Shown one piece after another: positions 25,333 to 33,220 of a stretch of DNA of 50,835 bases. Position 1 is the stretch's first letter. Each line of letters starts with the position of its first letter. The notes beneath the pieces were generated by a model. It saw nothing but the letters and a program-made list of their open reading frames with translations. It was not told the DNA's origin and made no database searches. The stretch comes from JAKACU01 sp021821185 (GTDB lineage Bacteria; Bacillota; Bacilli; Alicyclobacillales; SLC66): the NCBI GenBank assembly GCA_027343965.1, contig DAHWJX010000094.1, positions 1-50,835 on the forward strand, read 5' to 3'. The translations under genes were made by a program, and so were the position numbers.

Positions 25333-25494
25333 ATGTTATCGGAAGAAGTGTTGAATGATCTTGATTTGTTGACCGAAAAACTTTTGCTTGATGCTTATAT
25401 GATTCGAGATAACCCGTCGTGGAAAAACTTGGTCGTACTTTTGCAGACAGCAGCGCAAGTGGGAGAACACTTGCAACAGCGTTCCAAAACGTGA
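25333..25494 (+). CDS. Micro-ORF, 53 residues, unknown
   Basis: ATG 25333 preceded by AAGGTGA at 25324-25330. It encodes a Leu- and Glu-rich, probably all-helical protein beginning MLSEEVLNDLDLL and ending HLQQRSKT. It shares a GTGA overlap with the following micro-ORF. In Bacillus a tiny gene (yqzM) also sits between comEC and holA, but I see no clear sequence match. Confidence 0.5.
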   Translation: MLSEEVLNDLDLLTEKLLLDAYMIRDNPSWKNLVVLLQTAAQVGEHLQQRSKT

Positions 25495-25637
25495 ACGAAC
25501 TACCTATCATGCGTAGGACGCTAGTGATGTTCATTTTAAGCCTGTTGTTCGTGACTGTCATGTCGACCATTCAGAGCCACCATAGAAACCCTACACCAAA
25601 CATGATTACACCGGACAATCCATTGCGTATTCTCTAA
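25491..25637 (+). CDS. Micro-ORF, 48-residue membrane peptide, unknown
   Basis: GTG 25491 overlaps the preceding stop codon, suggesting translational coupling, since no ribosome site is evident. Residues about 8-25 (RTLVMFILSLLFVTVMST) form one membrane helix, followed by a short polar tail. The stop lies in the loop of a terminator. It is weakly supported alone, but the coupling and the terminator argue for a real gene. Confidence 0.4.
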   Translation: MNELPIMRRTLVMFILSLLFVTVMSTIQSHHRNPTPNMITPDNPLRIL

Positions 25638-25659
25638 AAGAGAATGCGCAATTTTGTTT
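25622..25659 (+). terminator. Intrinsic terminator after the comEC group
   Basis: ATTGCGTATTCTC (25622-25634) pairs with GAGAATGCGCAAT (25640-25652) with one T-G pair, followed by TTTGTTTT. The loop contains the stop codon of the micro-ORF. Confidence 0.85.
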
Positions 25660-25705
25660 TGGCAGATAGTAAGAAGGCACACTCGGTGAGAAGGGATGAT
25701 CGCAT

Positions 25706-26899
25706 GTGGCTCGAATAGTTATTGCAGGGGCTGGTTATGGGGGCGTTATGGCTGGTAAGAAATTCGAAAACAATCATACGCCATTTGTCATGATCAATAA
25801 ACACAGTTATCATCAATTTATTACATGGCTTCATGAAGCAGCTGGCGGAAGGAACCATGTGGATGATTACAAAGTAGAGTTAACCGACATTTTTTCAAGA
25901 CATGGAACGATGCTTGTTAAAGACGAAGTCACAGGAATCGATCGACAAGAAAACAAGCTGCTAACAACGCGCGGCAGTTATCCATACGACTATGCGATCA
26001 TTGCCTTAGGCAGTGCACCAGAGTTTTTTGGTATTCCAGGGTTAAGCGAATACAGCATGCAATTGCGTTCCCTTGAAACGGCACGGCAAATTCGAACGCG
26101 AATTGAGCGAGAGTTTGCCCGCTTTAAGGATCACAAAGAGGACAAAAAACTACGTATTGTTGTTGGGGGCGCCGGACTGACTGGTATCGAGTTTGTTGGT
26201 GAACTCCTTGAATGGTTGCCAAAGCTATGTACGAAACTGGGTATTTCACCATCCTCCTTTGAAGTGATCACGATTGAAGCTACGGATACGATCTTACCTG
26301 CGCTGATGCCTTCGTTGCAAAAAACGGCAAGGGACGTTCTTGAACACAAAGGTGCTAAGATCATGATAAGCACAAAAATCGAACGGGTTGAAGAGGGTCG
26401 TGTGTACTTAGGTTCTGGTGAGGTCATCGAGGCCGAGACGATCGTTTGGACTGGTGGTGTGCGTGCGAACATGATCTTGTCGCAAGCTGGACTGACTTGC
26501 GATCGCAGAGGGCGGGCAGAAGTCAATGATTACCTGCAATCCACCGATGATGAACGACTATTTATCATCGGTGACTGTGCATCCCTCGTACAAGCAGGCA
26601 GACCACTGCCGCCGACGGCACAAATGGCGACCCAGATGGGGCAATTGGCCGCGAAAAACATACTCGCTTTACTTGCCAAGGAGCCAATGCAAAAATTTCA
26701 TCCTAAAATGCTCGGGACGTTAGCATCGCTTGGCAGTGAGCAAGGGGTGGGCACACTCGGCAAATTTCCTACATCAGGCGCGACGGCTGGTTTGGCAAAA
26801 GATTTGACCAAAGTGAAGTATCTTTATCAATTGGGTGGCTTGCGTATGGTCACGCATATTCGTAAACCGCTTTTAAAACAAACTGCATGGCAGGTGTAA
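25706..26899 (+). CDS. ndh: Type II NADH dehydrogenase-like FAD oxidoreductase
   Basis: A 397-residue pyridine nucleotide-disulfide oxidoreductase fold protein. FAD-binding GAGYGG (7-12), NADH-binding GGAGLTGIEFVGELLEWLP and the second FAD contact IIGDCASL are present. The C-terminal end HIRKPLLKQTAW fits the amphipathic membrane-attachment region of NDH-2. It would pass electrons from NADH to menaquinone without pumping protons. The start is GTG 25706 behind GAGAAGGG. An ATG at 25704 is out of frame. Sulfide:quinone oxidoreductase is a related alternative, but its Cys pair is not evident. Confidence 0.85.
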   Translation: MARIVIAGAGYGGVMAGKKFENNHTPFVMINKHSYHQFITWLHEAAGGRNHVDDYKVELTDIFSRHGTMLVKDEVTGIDRQENKLLTTRGSYPYDYAIIALGSAPEFFGIPGLSEYSMQLRSLETARQIRTRIEREFARFKDHKEDKKLRIVVGGAGLTGIEFVGELLEWLPKLCTKLGISPSSFEVITIEATDTILPALMPSLQKTARDVLEHKGAKIMISTKIERVEEGRVYLGSGEVIEAETIVWTGGVRANMILSQAGLTCDRRGRAEVNDYLQSTDDERLFIIGDCASLVQAGRPLPPTAQMATQMGQLAAKNILALLAKEPMQKFHPKMLGTLASLGSEQGVGTLGKFPTSGATAGLAKDLTKVKYLYQLGGLRMVTHIRKPLLKQTAWQV

Positions 26900-26905
26900 T
26901 GTTTC

Positions 26906-27940
26906 GTGGAAAAATCGTTTTATGGAGCTGTAGGCGATCTGCGCCATGGTAATCTGGCGAAATTGTACGTTATGTACCATGTGAACGACAATGAAGCTCT
27001 ACGGTATTTTACGCGTGAGATCGAACACGCTATGGTACACCGTGATCCGCAATTCACGCCAGAAACGGTAATTCATTCAGGGCAAACTGCCACCTTTACG
27101 CAAGCTGTCATCGATGCCAAAGGTGGCGATCTGTTTTCTAGTCACGTTATCGTTGTTTACACGGGATTTGATTATCTGACCGCATCGGTTAAGGCACAGG
27201 CTATGGATGAGATTACACCATTGCTTGACTCTGTGTTCAAGGATTCCTTACCTGCACCCATGATTCTCGTGACGGCGGCGGAAAAATTGGATGAACGCAA
27301 AAAGTGGACCAAGCGTTTTTTGCAGGATAAAGAGGTATGTGTTATTCATGCAGGCAAGTGGCGTCGTGATGAATGGCGTAGCCTGCTTACAGAGTGGATG
27401 GATAAAAATGTGACGTTATCCACATCACAAATGGATCTCGTGATCGAGCGATCAGGTGATTCCTTTGGATTGCTCTATCAAAGTATGCAAAAGATCAACA
27501 CGTATGCCTTATCTGAACATGCGTTACAAGATCATGTGCTACGCGAACTCGTCCCTGATGAGAGCGAATCTGATTTGTTTCATGTTATTCGTTTGGCCAT
27601 AGAAGGGCATTCTCTTGAGGCACATCGGGTCTTTCGTGAATTATCCAGCACGCAGTCGTCTTTCGCGTTACTGTCTCTCTTATCACGTCAGTATCGATTG
27701 ATTGCGCGAGTCTCAGATTCACGCAATAAAATGCAAACGGATCGTGATTTGGCGATCAAACTTGGTGTTCATCCTTATGCCTGTAAAGTAGCTCGAGAAC
27801 AAAGCAAGTTCATCTCGGCGCAACAATGTCGTGAGCTTTTGATTGACTTGGCGGAACTTGAGTACAAGATCAAGTCCGGTCAGCTATCTGAGCAAACAGC
27901 GGTTGATTGGTGGTTTTTGCGAGGCACGAAGGGGGCATAG
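26906..27940 (+). CDS. holA: DNA polymerase III subunit delta
   Basis: A 344-residue clamp-loader subunit. The N terminus is divergent (LAKLYVMYHVNDNEALRYF). The C-terminal part is clear: DLFHVIRLAIEGHSLEAHRVFREL, SLLSRQYRLIARV, LGVHPYACKVAREQSKF and the ending TAVDWWFLRG. GTG 26906 is the start, with AGGTG ten bases upstream. Its position before convergent rpsT matches Bacillus yqeN. It ends at a bidirectional terminator. Confidence 0.9.
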   Translation: MEKSFYGAVGDLRHGNLAKLYVMYHVNDNEALRYFTREIEHAMVHRDPQFTPETVIHSGQTATFTQAVIDAKGGDLFSSHVIVVYTGFDYLTASVKAQAMDEITPLLDSVFKDSLPAPMILVTAAEKLDERKKWTKRFLQDKEVCVIHAGKWRRDEWRSLLTEWMDKNVTLSTSQMDLVIERSGDSFGLLYQSMQKINTYALSEHALQDHVLRELVPDESESDLFHVIRLAIEGHSLEAHRVFRELSSTQSSFALLSLLSRQYRLIARVSDSRNKMQTDRDLAIKLGVHPYACKVAREQSKFISAQQCRELLIDLAELEYKIKSGQLSEQTAVDWWFLRGTKGA

Positions 27941-27968
27941 ATGTGAGACAACGGTGTTTTATGCACGA

Positions 27969-27998
27969 AAAAGGAGACGTGTCATGGCGTCTCCTTTT
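27969..27998. terminator. Bidirectional terminator between holA and rpsT
   Basis: AAAAGGAGACG (27969-27979), loop TGTCATGG, CGTCTCCTTTT (27988-27998). The perfect stem with flanking A and T runs works for both converging genes. Confidence 0.9.
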
Positions 27999-28020
27999 AC
28001 TATCAATGGCAGTAAAAATA

Positions 28021-28287
28021 TCACATCGCAGCTTTGTTATAGCGCTTAGTCAAGCGTGATTTTTTACGGGCGGCGAGATTCCGATGAACAATCCCTTTTG
28101 TTACCGCCTTGTCCAAAGAACGTGTAGCACTGCGCAAGGCGGTTTGCGCCGTCTCCATGTCGCGCTGACGCAGCGCGTTTTCAAACCGCTTCAACGAGGT
28201 GCGCAACGCTGATTTTGCTGCAGCATTACGGATCGTCCGGTTTTTGGACACAATCACGCGTTTAATCGCAGACTTGATATTCGGCAA
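28021..28287 (-). CDS. rpsT: 30S ribosomal protein S20
   Basis: An 88-residue basic protein with MPNIKSAIKRVIVSKNRTIRN, the NLAARKKSRLTKRYN end and the Ala-rich helices typical of bS20. The start codon is TTG (plus 28285-28287) behind a near-perfect AGGAGGTGA. E. coli rpsT also starts with UUG, which there matters for autoregulation. It converges on holA and diverges from gpr, as in Bacillus. Confidence 0.97.
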   Translation of the reverse strand: MPNIKSAIKRVIVSKNRTIRNAAAKSALRTSLKRFENALRQRDMETAQTALRSATRSLDKAVTKGIVHRNLAARKKSRLTKRYNKAAM

Positions 28288-28334
28288 ATGGATTCACCTC
28301 CTCACGACGTCCTTATCTAATTTGAGCAGTCTAC

Positions 28335-28363
28335 ATTGTATCACGGAGCATCTGGTGAAGCAA
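28335..28363 (-). promoter_or_regulatory. Promoter of rpsT
   Basis: On the minus strand: TTGCTT (plus 28358-28363), a 17-base spacer and TACAAT (plus 28335-28340) with an extended TGA. Confidence 0.7.
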
Positions 28364-28376
28364 CCTGCGCATACTA
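28347..28376 (+). promoter_or_regulatory. Candidate sigma-G promoter of gpr
   Basis: CATACTA at 28370-28376 matches the sigma-G -10 pattern CATnnTA exactly. AGCATC at 28347-28352, 17 bases upstream, is a partial match to the -35. It overlaps the divergent rpsT promoter. gpr is forespore-expressed in Bacillus. Confidence 0.5.
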
Positions 28377-28411
28377 CGAACAAGGTGTTCATAAAATCGG
28401 GGGGATGTTGG

Positions 28412-29449
28412 GTGTGGAAACCACGAGGCCCCATGGGCCGTGTGACCGAGTTGCACAGCGTGCAGGAACAACCGTGGGCATGGCAAAGCGTTCGGACGGA
28501 TCTGGCTGTTGAAATCCATGAGAATATTTCTAGAACATCGCGAAACATACCAGGATTGACCGTCGATGTTGATGAACAAGAGCAAATTAAGACTACGCGC
28601 ATGCAAATTACTACGCAAGCAGCATCGAAAGCTATGCAAAGGCTTCAAGGTACTTATGTTACGCTTGAAGTTCCCGAACTTCGGCATAAAGATCCCGATT
28701 TGCAAGAACAAGTGGCTATTTCTTTAGCACAGGAATTAAAAACGTACATTCATGTGCCTGAGCAAGCTGTAGTTCTTGTGATTGGCCTAGGCAACTGGAA
28801 CGTGACGCCGGATGCACTTGGACCTTTGGTCGTGGAAAATCTTTTTGTAACACGGCATCTTTTTCATCTAATGCCAGAAATGTTAGAAGAAGGATTTCGT
28901 TCGGTGTGTGCGATCGCACCAGGGGTGCTTGGCATTACGGGCATTGAGACGACGGAAATTGTACAAGGTGTCGTGGATCGAGTCAAGCCAGACCTTGTGA
29001 TTGCTATTGATGCGCTTGCTGCTCGTTCGCTAGATCGTGTTAATACCACCATTCAAGTGGCAGATTCGGGAATTCAGCCAGGCGCTGGGGTAGGTAATCA
29101 CCGTCGTGCGCTCAATAAGGAAACGCTTGGAGTCGATGTGATTGCGATAGGGGTCCCTACCGTCTTGGATGCAGCGACGATCGCTTCAGACGCGATGGAT
29201 GTCCTTCTAACTCATCTAGAAAATAAAGTTCCTGGAAATAGTGCTTCAAAAATTCTTAATCAATTTGACCACGATGAAAAACGGCAATTGATCTCGGACT
29301 TGCTTCAACCGATTGGTAACAATCTTATGGTGACGCCTAAAGAAATCGATGAGTTTGTTGAAGATATCGCGCATGTGGTGGCTATGGGACTTAACTTAGC
29401 CATGCACCCAGCCATGACGATTGATGATGCTAAATCATTGACGCATTAA
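28412..29449 (+). CDS. gpr: Germination protease GPR
   Basis: A 345-residue spore protease that degrades small acid-soluble proteins during germination (family A25). VRTDLAVE, VIGLGNWNVTPDALGPLVVENLFVTRH (only a part quoted here: GLGNWNVTPDALGP), APGVLGITGIET, DLVIAIDALAARS, GVDVIAIGVPTVLDAATIAS and NLMVTPKEIDEF are diagnostic. GTG 28412 follows GGGGGGAT. ATG 28433 is an alternative. It is slightly shorter than Bacillus GPR (about 370), mainly before the last third. A candidate sigma-G promoter precedes it. Confidence 0.95.
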   Translation: MWKPRGPMGRVTELHSVQEQPWAWQSVRTDLAVEIHENISRTSRNIPGLTVDVDEQEQIKTTRMQITTQAASKAMQRLQGTYVTLEVPELRHKDPDLQEQVAISLAQELKTYIHVPEQAVVLVIGLGNWNVTPDALGPLVVENLFVTRHLFHLMPEMLEEGFRSVCAIAPGVLGITGIETTEIVQGVVDRVKPDLVIAIDALAARSLDRVNTTIQVADSGIQPGAGVGNHRRALNKETLGVDVIAIGVPTVLDAATIASDAMDVLLTHLENKVPGNSASKILNQFDHDEKRQLISDLLQPIGNNLMVTPKEIDEFVEDIAHVVAMGLNLAMHPAMTIDDAKSLTH

Positions 29450-29521
29450 ATTTTTGAATGGATACGTCACAATGAGGCATAGGCTCGTCTTATCTCGCAT
29501 AGTTTCTGTTAACTAGGCCGT

Positions 29522-29983
29522 ATGCGGATGGTGACGAGTATGCATGACCGCGCTGTGCGAAATGTGAAAAAAACAGCATCTGTACTGATTTTTCTCGCGA
29601 TGTCTGGCTTGACCATCAGTGGCGGAGCACTGGTGATCGCGGCGACAATGAATGTGTTTGTCGCCAAACTCGATGCCCCCTCTGCGGAGTCTTTACCGCC
29701 CTCGTTAGCAAAAGCTGGAGCTAAAATGGAATTTGTGCATGGGCAAAAAGTGCTGTATGAACCCGTTTATGTACTGCCACGTACTACACTTTCAACCGTC
29801 ATGGATCAAGCTTTAGCCAAATCGCCGGATCCCGCAGCGAGTTTTGCGCAAAGAGATGCGGTGGGCATCGGGGTATTTTTGCAAAGACAATTGCATAGTG
29901 CACTGATGTCCTTATTGCACGATGCCGTACGTACGCAAAATGTGCAAGATACCCCGATGATTTCTGTGACAAGTGGGCAATAA
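29522..29983 (+). CDS. Small membrane-anchored protein of unknown function in the spoIIP slot
   Basis: Up to 153 residues. It has an N-terminal hydrophobic segment (about 20-45, SVLIFLAMSGLTISGGALVIAA) and an extracytoplasmic part of about 105 residues without recognisable motifs. The exact start is uncertain (ATG 29522, 29528 or 29540), as no good ribosome site is seen. In Bacillus the gene after gpr is spoIIP. This protein lacks the amidase_3 domain and is far too short, so I do not call it SpoIIP. GCATA (29477-29481) and CATAGTT (29498-29504) upstream faintly resemble a sigma-G promoter. Confidence 0.6.
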   Translation: MRMVTSMHDRAVRNVKKTASVLIFLAMSGLTISGGALVIAATMNVFVAKLDAPSAESLPPSLAKAGAKMEFVHGQKVLYEPVYVLPRTTLSTVMDQALAKSPDPAASFAQRDAVGIGVFLQRQLHSALMSLLHDAVRTQNVQDTPMISVTSGQ

Positions 29984-30018
29984 TAACATTGCTTCGATCA
30001 TCCAGCACCACCTATATA

Positions 30019-30057
30019 GAGACGAAAGCAAGGTAACAATTGCTTCCGCCTCTTTTT
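30019..30057 (+). terminator. Terminator before lepA
   Basis: GAGACGAAAGCAA (30019-30031) pairs with TTGCTTCCGCCTC (30040-30052) with two A-C mismatches, followed by TTTTT. Confidence 0.75.
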
Positions 30058-30105
30058 ATAGCGTAAAATTGACGTATTCTTGTTTACATTGTTGGGAGGA
30101 CCACC

Positions 30106-31914
30106 GTGTCAAATAACGACGCCATTTCACGCGTTCGCAATTTCAGCATCATCGCTCATATCGACCATGGCAAATCAACACTTGCCGATCGGATTCTCGA
30201 ATATACAGGCGCATTGTCAGCGCGCGAAATGCAAGACCAAGTGCTCGATCAGATGGATTTGGAGCGTGAACGGGGAATTACGATCAAGTTGCAGGCGGTA
30301 CGCCTAACCTATCGAGCAGACGACGGTGAGGCGTATACGTTAAATTTGATCGATACACCAGGGCATGTCGATTTTACTTATGAAGTGTCTCGTAGCCTGG
30401 CTGCTTGCGAAGGCGCTTTGCTAGTCGTTGATGCAGCACAAGGCATTGAAGCGCAGACGCTAGCCAATGTGTATTTGGCTCTAGATAACAATTTGGAAAT
30501 TTTGCCTGTGATTAATAAAATTGACCTGCCATCAGCTGATCCGGAAAAAGTGCGTACAGAAATTGAAAATGTGATTGGTCTTGATGCATCAGAAGCGGTG
30601 CTCGCTTCTGCAAAATCGGGTATTGGCATCAAGGAGATCTTAGAACAAGTCGTGCAAAAGGTGCCGGCGCCCGTCGGTGATTTGCAAAAGCCTTTGCAGG
30701 CGTTAGTCTTTGATTCCCACTATGACGCTTACAAAGGTGTAATTGTGTATGTGCGTGTCATGAATGGTAGTATTCGCCCGGGCATGCCGATTCGTATGAT
30801 GGCGACGATGGCTGAATTTGATGTCGTTGAGGTAGGCGTCTTTAAGCCACGCATGACGGCCATTGACGAACTTCGCGCAGGTGATGTTGGGTACATTGCG
30901 GCGGCCATCAAATCGATTGCCGATACGCGCGTTGGCGATACGGTGACGAGCGCGCAAAATCCAGCGCCCGATCCATTGCCTGGGTACCGAAAGATCAATC
31001 CTATGGTGTTTTGCGGTATCTATCCTGTGGATTCTTCTGACTATCCGGAACTTCGCGAGGCTTTAGAACGTCTTGAACTGAATGATGCCGCGCTGAGTTA
31101 TGAACCGGAGACGTCCTCGGCCTTGGGCTTTGGTTTTCGTTGTGGATTTTTAGGCCTGCTACATATGGAAATCATGCAGGAGCGCTTAGAGCGTGAATAT
31201 GGGTTAACGCTCATCACGACAGCACCCAGTGTCATTTATCATATCTATACGACGGCAAATACGATGTTTTCTATTGACAATCCTAGTTTATTACCTGAAC
31301 CAGGGAAAATTGATCATGTCGAAGAGCCCTACGTGCGTGCCCATATTATCGTGCCAAAAGACTTTGTTGGAAGCGTTATGGAACTATGTCAGGAAAAACG
31401 CGGTGTCTTTATGGACATGCAGTATCTCGATGAAACACGTGTGACGCTCATTTATGAACTTCCCTTAACGGAAATTGTATATGATTTCTTTGATCGTCTC
31501 AAATCAAGCACGAAAGGTTATGCCTCCTTTGATTATGAGTTAATCGGGTATCGCGAAAGCGACCTTGTCAAGTTGGACATTTTGCTCAACGGAGAAACGG
31601 TGGATGCCTTGTCGTTTATCGTGCACCGCGAAAAATCCTATTCACGCGGTAGAACACTGTGCGAAAAGTTGAAGGACTTGATTCCCAGGCAAATGTTTGA
31701 GGTGCCTGTGCAAGCGGCGATTGGCAATAAGGTCATCGCTCGTGAAACGATTCGCGCTATGCGTAAAAACGTTCTTGCCAAGTGTTACGGCGGTGACATT
31801 TCTCGTAAACGAAAGTTGCTTGAGAAGCAAAAGGAAGGTAAAAAGCGTATGAAGCAAGTCGGTAATGTCGAAGTTCCGCAAGAAGCGTTTATGGCGGTGC
31901 TCAAACTTGACTGA
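30106..31914 (+). CDS. lepA: Elongation factor 4 (LepA)
   Basis: A 602-residue translational GTPase that binds the ribosome and affects initiation and elongation under stress. G1 AHIDHGKSTL, G2 RGITIK, G3 DTPGHVDF and G4 NKID are all present. The LepA-specific C-terminal domain (KCYGGDISRKRKLLEKQKEGKKRM, partly quoted as KCYGGDISRKRKLL) is complete. The GTG 30106 start has GGGAGG upstream. It is followed by hemW, as in Bacillus. Confidence 0.97.
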   Translation: MSNNDAISRVRNFSIIAHIDHGKSTLADRILEYTGALSAREMQDQVLDQMDLERERGITIKLQAVRLTYRADDGEAYTLNLIDTPGHVDFTYEVSRSLAACEGALLVVDAAQGIEAQTLANVYLALDNNLEILPVINKIDLPSADPEKVRTEIENVIGLDASEAVLASAKSGIGIKEILEQVVQKVPAPVGDLQKPLQALVFDSHYDAYKGVIVYVRVMNGSIRPGMPIRMMATMAEFDVVEVGVFKPRMTAIDELRAGDVGYIAAAIKSIADTRVGDTVTSAQNPAPDPLPGYRKINPMVFCGIYPVDSSDYPELREALERLELNDAALSYEPETSSALGFGFRCGFLGLLHMEIMQERLEREYGLTLITTAPSVIYHIYTTANTMFSIDNPSLLPEPGKIDHVEEPYVRAHIIVPKDFVGSVMELCQEKRGVFMDMQYLDETRVTLIYELPLTEIVYDFFDRLKSSTKGYASFDYELIGYRESDLVKLDILLNGETVDALSFIVHREKSYSRGRTLCEKLKDLIPRQMFEVPVQAAIGNKVIARETIRAMRKNVLAKCYGGDISRKRKLLEKQKEGKKRMKQVGNVEVPQEAFMAVLKLD

Positions 31915-31933
31915 CCACGTGCTAAAGACACTC

Positions 31934-33085
31934 ATGCCACGCTCACTTTATGTGCACATTCCTTTTTGTCATAGTCGTTGTTTTTATTGTGATTTTACAA
32001 CCTTTGTCGCGGATATTACAGTGCGCGAAAGGTATGTGGAACATCTCATCAAAGAGATTGCCCTCGTCGCAAAAACCTACACGAAAGGTGAACGGATTGT
32101 TCTTGATACGGTGTTTTTTGGCGGTGGCACACCAACGTTACTCTCACCAGAGCAGTGGCAGAAAATCGCATCGGCGATAGATAGCTATTTTACGCGATCA
32201 GATACTTGTGAATGGACAGTAGAAGCCAATCCAGGCTCTACCGACGTGTCACTTTACGAGACGTTGCGTGCGATCGGTGTCAATCGCCTAAGTTTCGGAG
32301 CACAAACGTTTGACGATGGCTTACTGCAAGCTATCGGTCGTTTGCACTTGGCAAGTGACGTGAAAAAGAGCGTTGACCGCGCCCGCCAAGCGGGCTTTAA
32401 ACGGATCAATCTCGATCTGATGCTCGGCTTGCCCGATCAGACAATCGAGGATGCTTTGTTTGCCGTCGATGAAGTGTTGCGCATGTCCATTACGCATATT
32501 TCTGCGTATGGACTTAAAATTGAAGCAGGAACACCGTTTGCGAAGTGGAATCAACAAGGTTTGTTAAGACTACCTGGTGAGGATCTCGAAGTTGCTATGT
32601 ATGAGGCTGTTCGCAACAGACTTATATCACAAGGGTTTGTCCAGTATGAAATAAGCAACTTTGCTACCGCAGGTGAACAAGCGCGCCATAACCTTGTTTA
32701 TTGGACAAACTTACCTTACTTTGCTGTTGGCGTGGGCGCGCATGGTTATGTGTTTGGTGAACGGTATGAAAATGTGCGTTCCTTGGCGCACTATGCAGCA
32801 TCTGTTGACCAAGAGAGGTTGCCCATGGCTACGGTTGAAACGGTGACCCCGCAAGCGTCTATGGAGGATACCATGATGCTAGGCCTGCGCTTGCAACAAG
32901 GCGTGTCAATGAATGATTTTGAACGCATGCATGGTGTTCCCCTGCGGCGGGTCTTTGGACAGCAAGTGGAAAATTTGCTTGCTAAAGGATTGCTGATGCA
33001 AGAACACGATCGATTGCTTATACCAGCTAAGCACTATGAAATCGCCAATGTGATTTTTGAAGAATTTATTGGCGTTTGCTCGTGA
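31934..33085 (+). CDS. hemW: Radical SAM haem chaperone HemW
   Basis: A 383-residue HemN-like radical SAM protein. HIPFCHSRCFYCDF (Cys12, Cys16, Cys19) and FFGGGTPTLL are present, followed by ANPGSTDVSLYE and GVNRLSFGAQTF. HemW binds haem and is not an authentic coproporphyrinogen oxidase. ATG 31934 is chosen because MPRSLYVHIPFC fits the family start. GTG 31919 is possible, and neither has a strong ribosome site. It lies between lepA and hrcA as in Bacillus, and it is the second HemN-related protein in the window. Confidence 0.93.
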   Translation: MPRSLYVHIPFCHSRCFYCDFTTFVADITVRERYVEHLIKEIALVAKTYTKGERIVLDTVFFGGGTPTLLSPEQWQKIASAIDSYFTRSDTCEWTVEANPGSTDVSLYETLRAIGVNRLSFGAQTFDDGLLQAIGRLHLASDVKKSVDRARQAGFKRINLDLMLGLPDQTIEDALFAVDEVLRMSITHISAYGLKIEAGTPFAKWNQQGLLRLPGEDLEVAMYEAVRNRLISQGFVQYEISNFATAGEQARHNLVYWTNLPYFAVGVGAHGYVFGERYENVRSLAHYAASVDQERLPMATVETVTPQASMEDTMMLGLRLQQGVSMNDFERMHGVPLRRVFGQQVENLLAKGLLMQEHDRLLIPAKHYEIANVIFEEFIGVCS

Positions 33086-33113
33086 TTATTCGCGCACTTT
33101 TTGCGCCAGACAG

Positions 33114-33143
33114 TTGACATGGCGGGGCGCGTTTTGATACATT
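33114..33143 (+). promoter_or_regulatory. Promoter of the hrcA-grpE-dnaK operon
   Basis: TTGACA at 33114-33119, an 18-base spacer and TACATT at 33138-33143 with an extended TGA. CIRCE lies just downstream of the predicted start. Confidence 0.8.
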
Positions 33144-33154
33144 CTGGTTAACAA

Positions 33155-33181
33155 TTAGCACTCGACGCATTTGAGTGCTAA
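33155..33181 (+). promoter_or_regulatory. CIRCE operator
   Basis: TTAGCACTC (33155-33163), nine bases, GAGTGCTAA (33173-33181): a perfect CIRCE inverted repeat, the HrcA binding site. HrcA represses its own operon here and is kept active by GroEL in known systems. Confidence 0.98.
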
Positions 33182-33220
33182 CAAGCGGAAATAACTCAGA
33201 CACAAAAAGGAGGATGTCCA

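Noticed and set aside
29522..29983. Calling this gene spoIIP from its position after gpr
   Set aside because: Too short and without an amidase domain.
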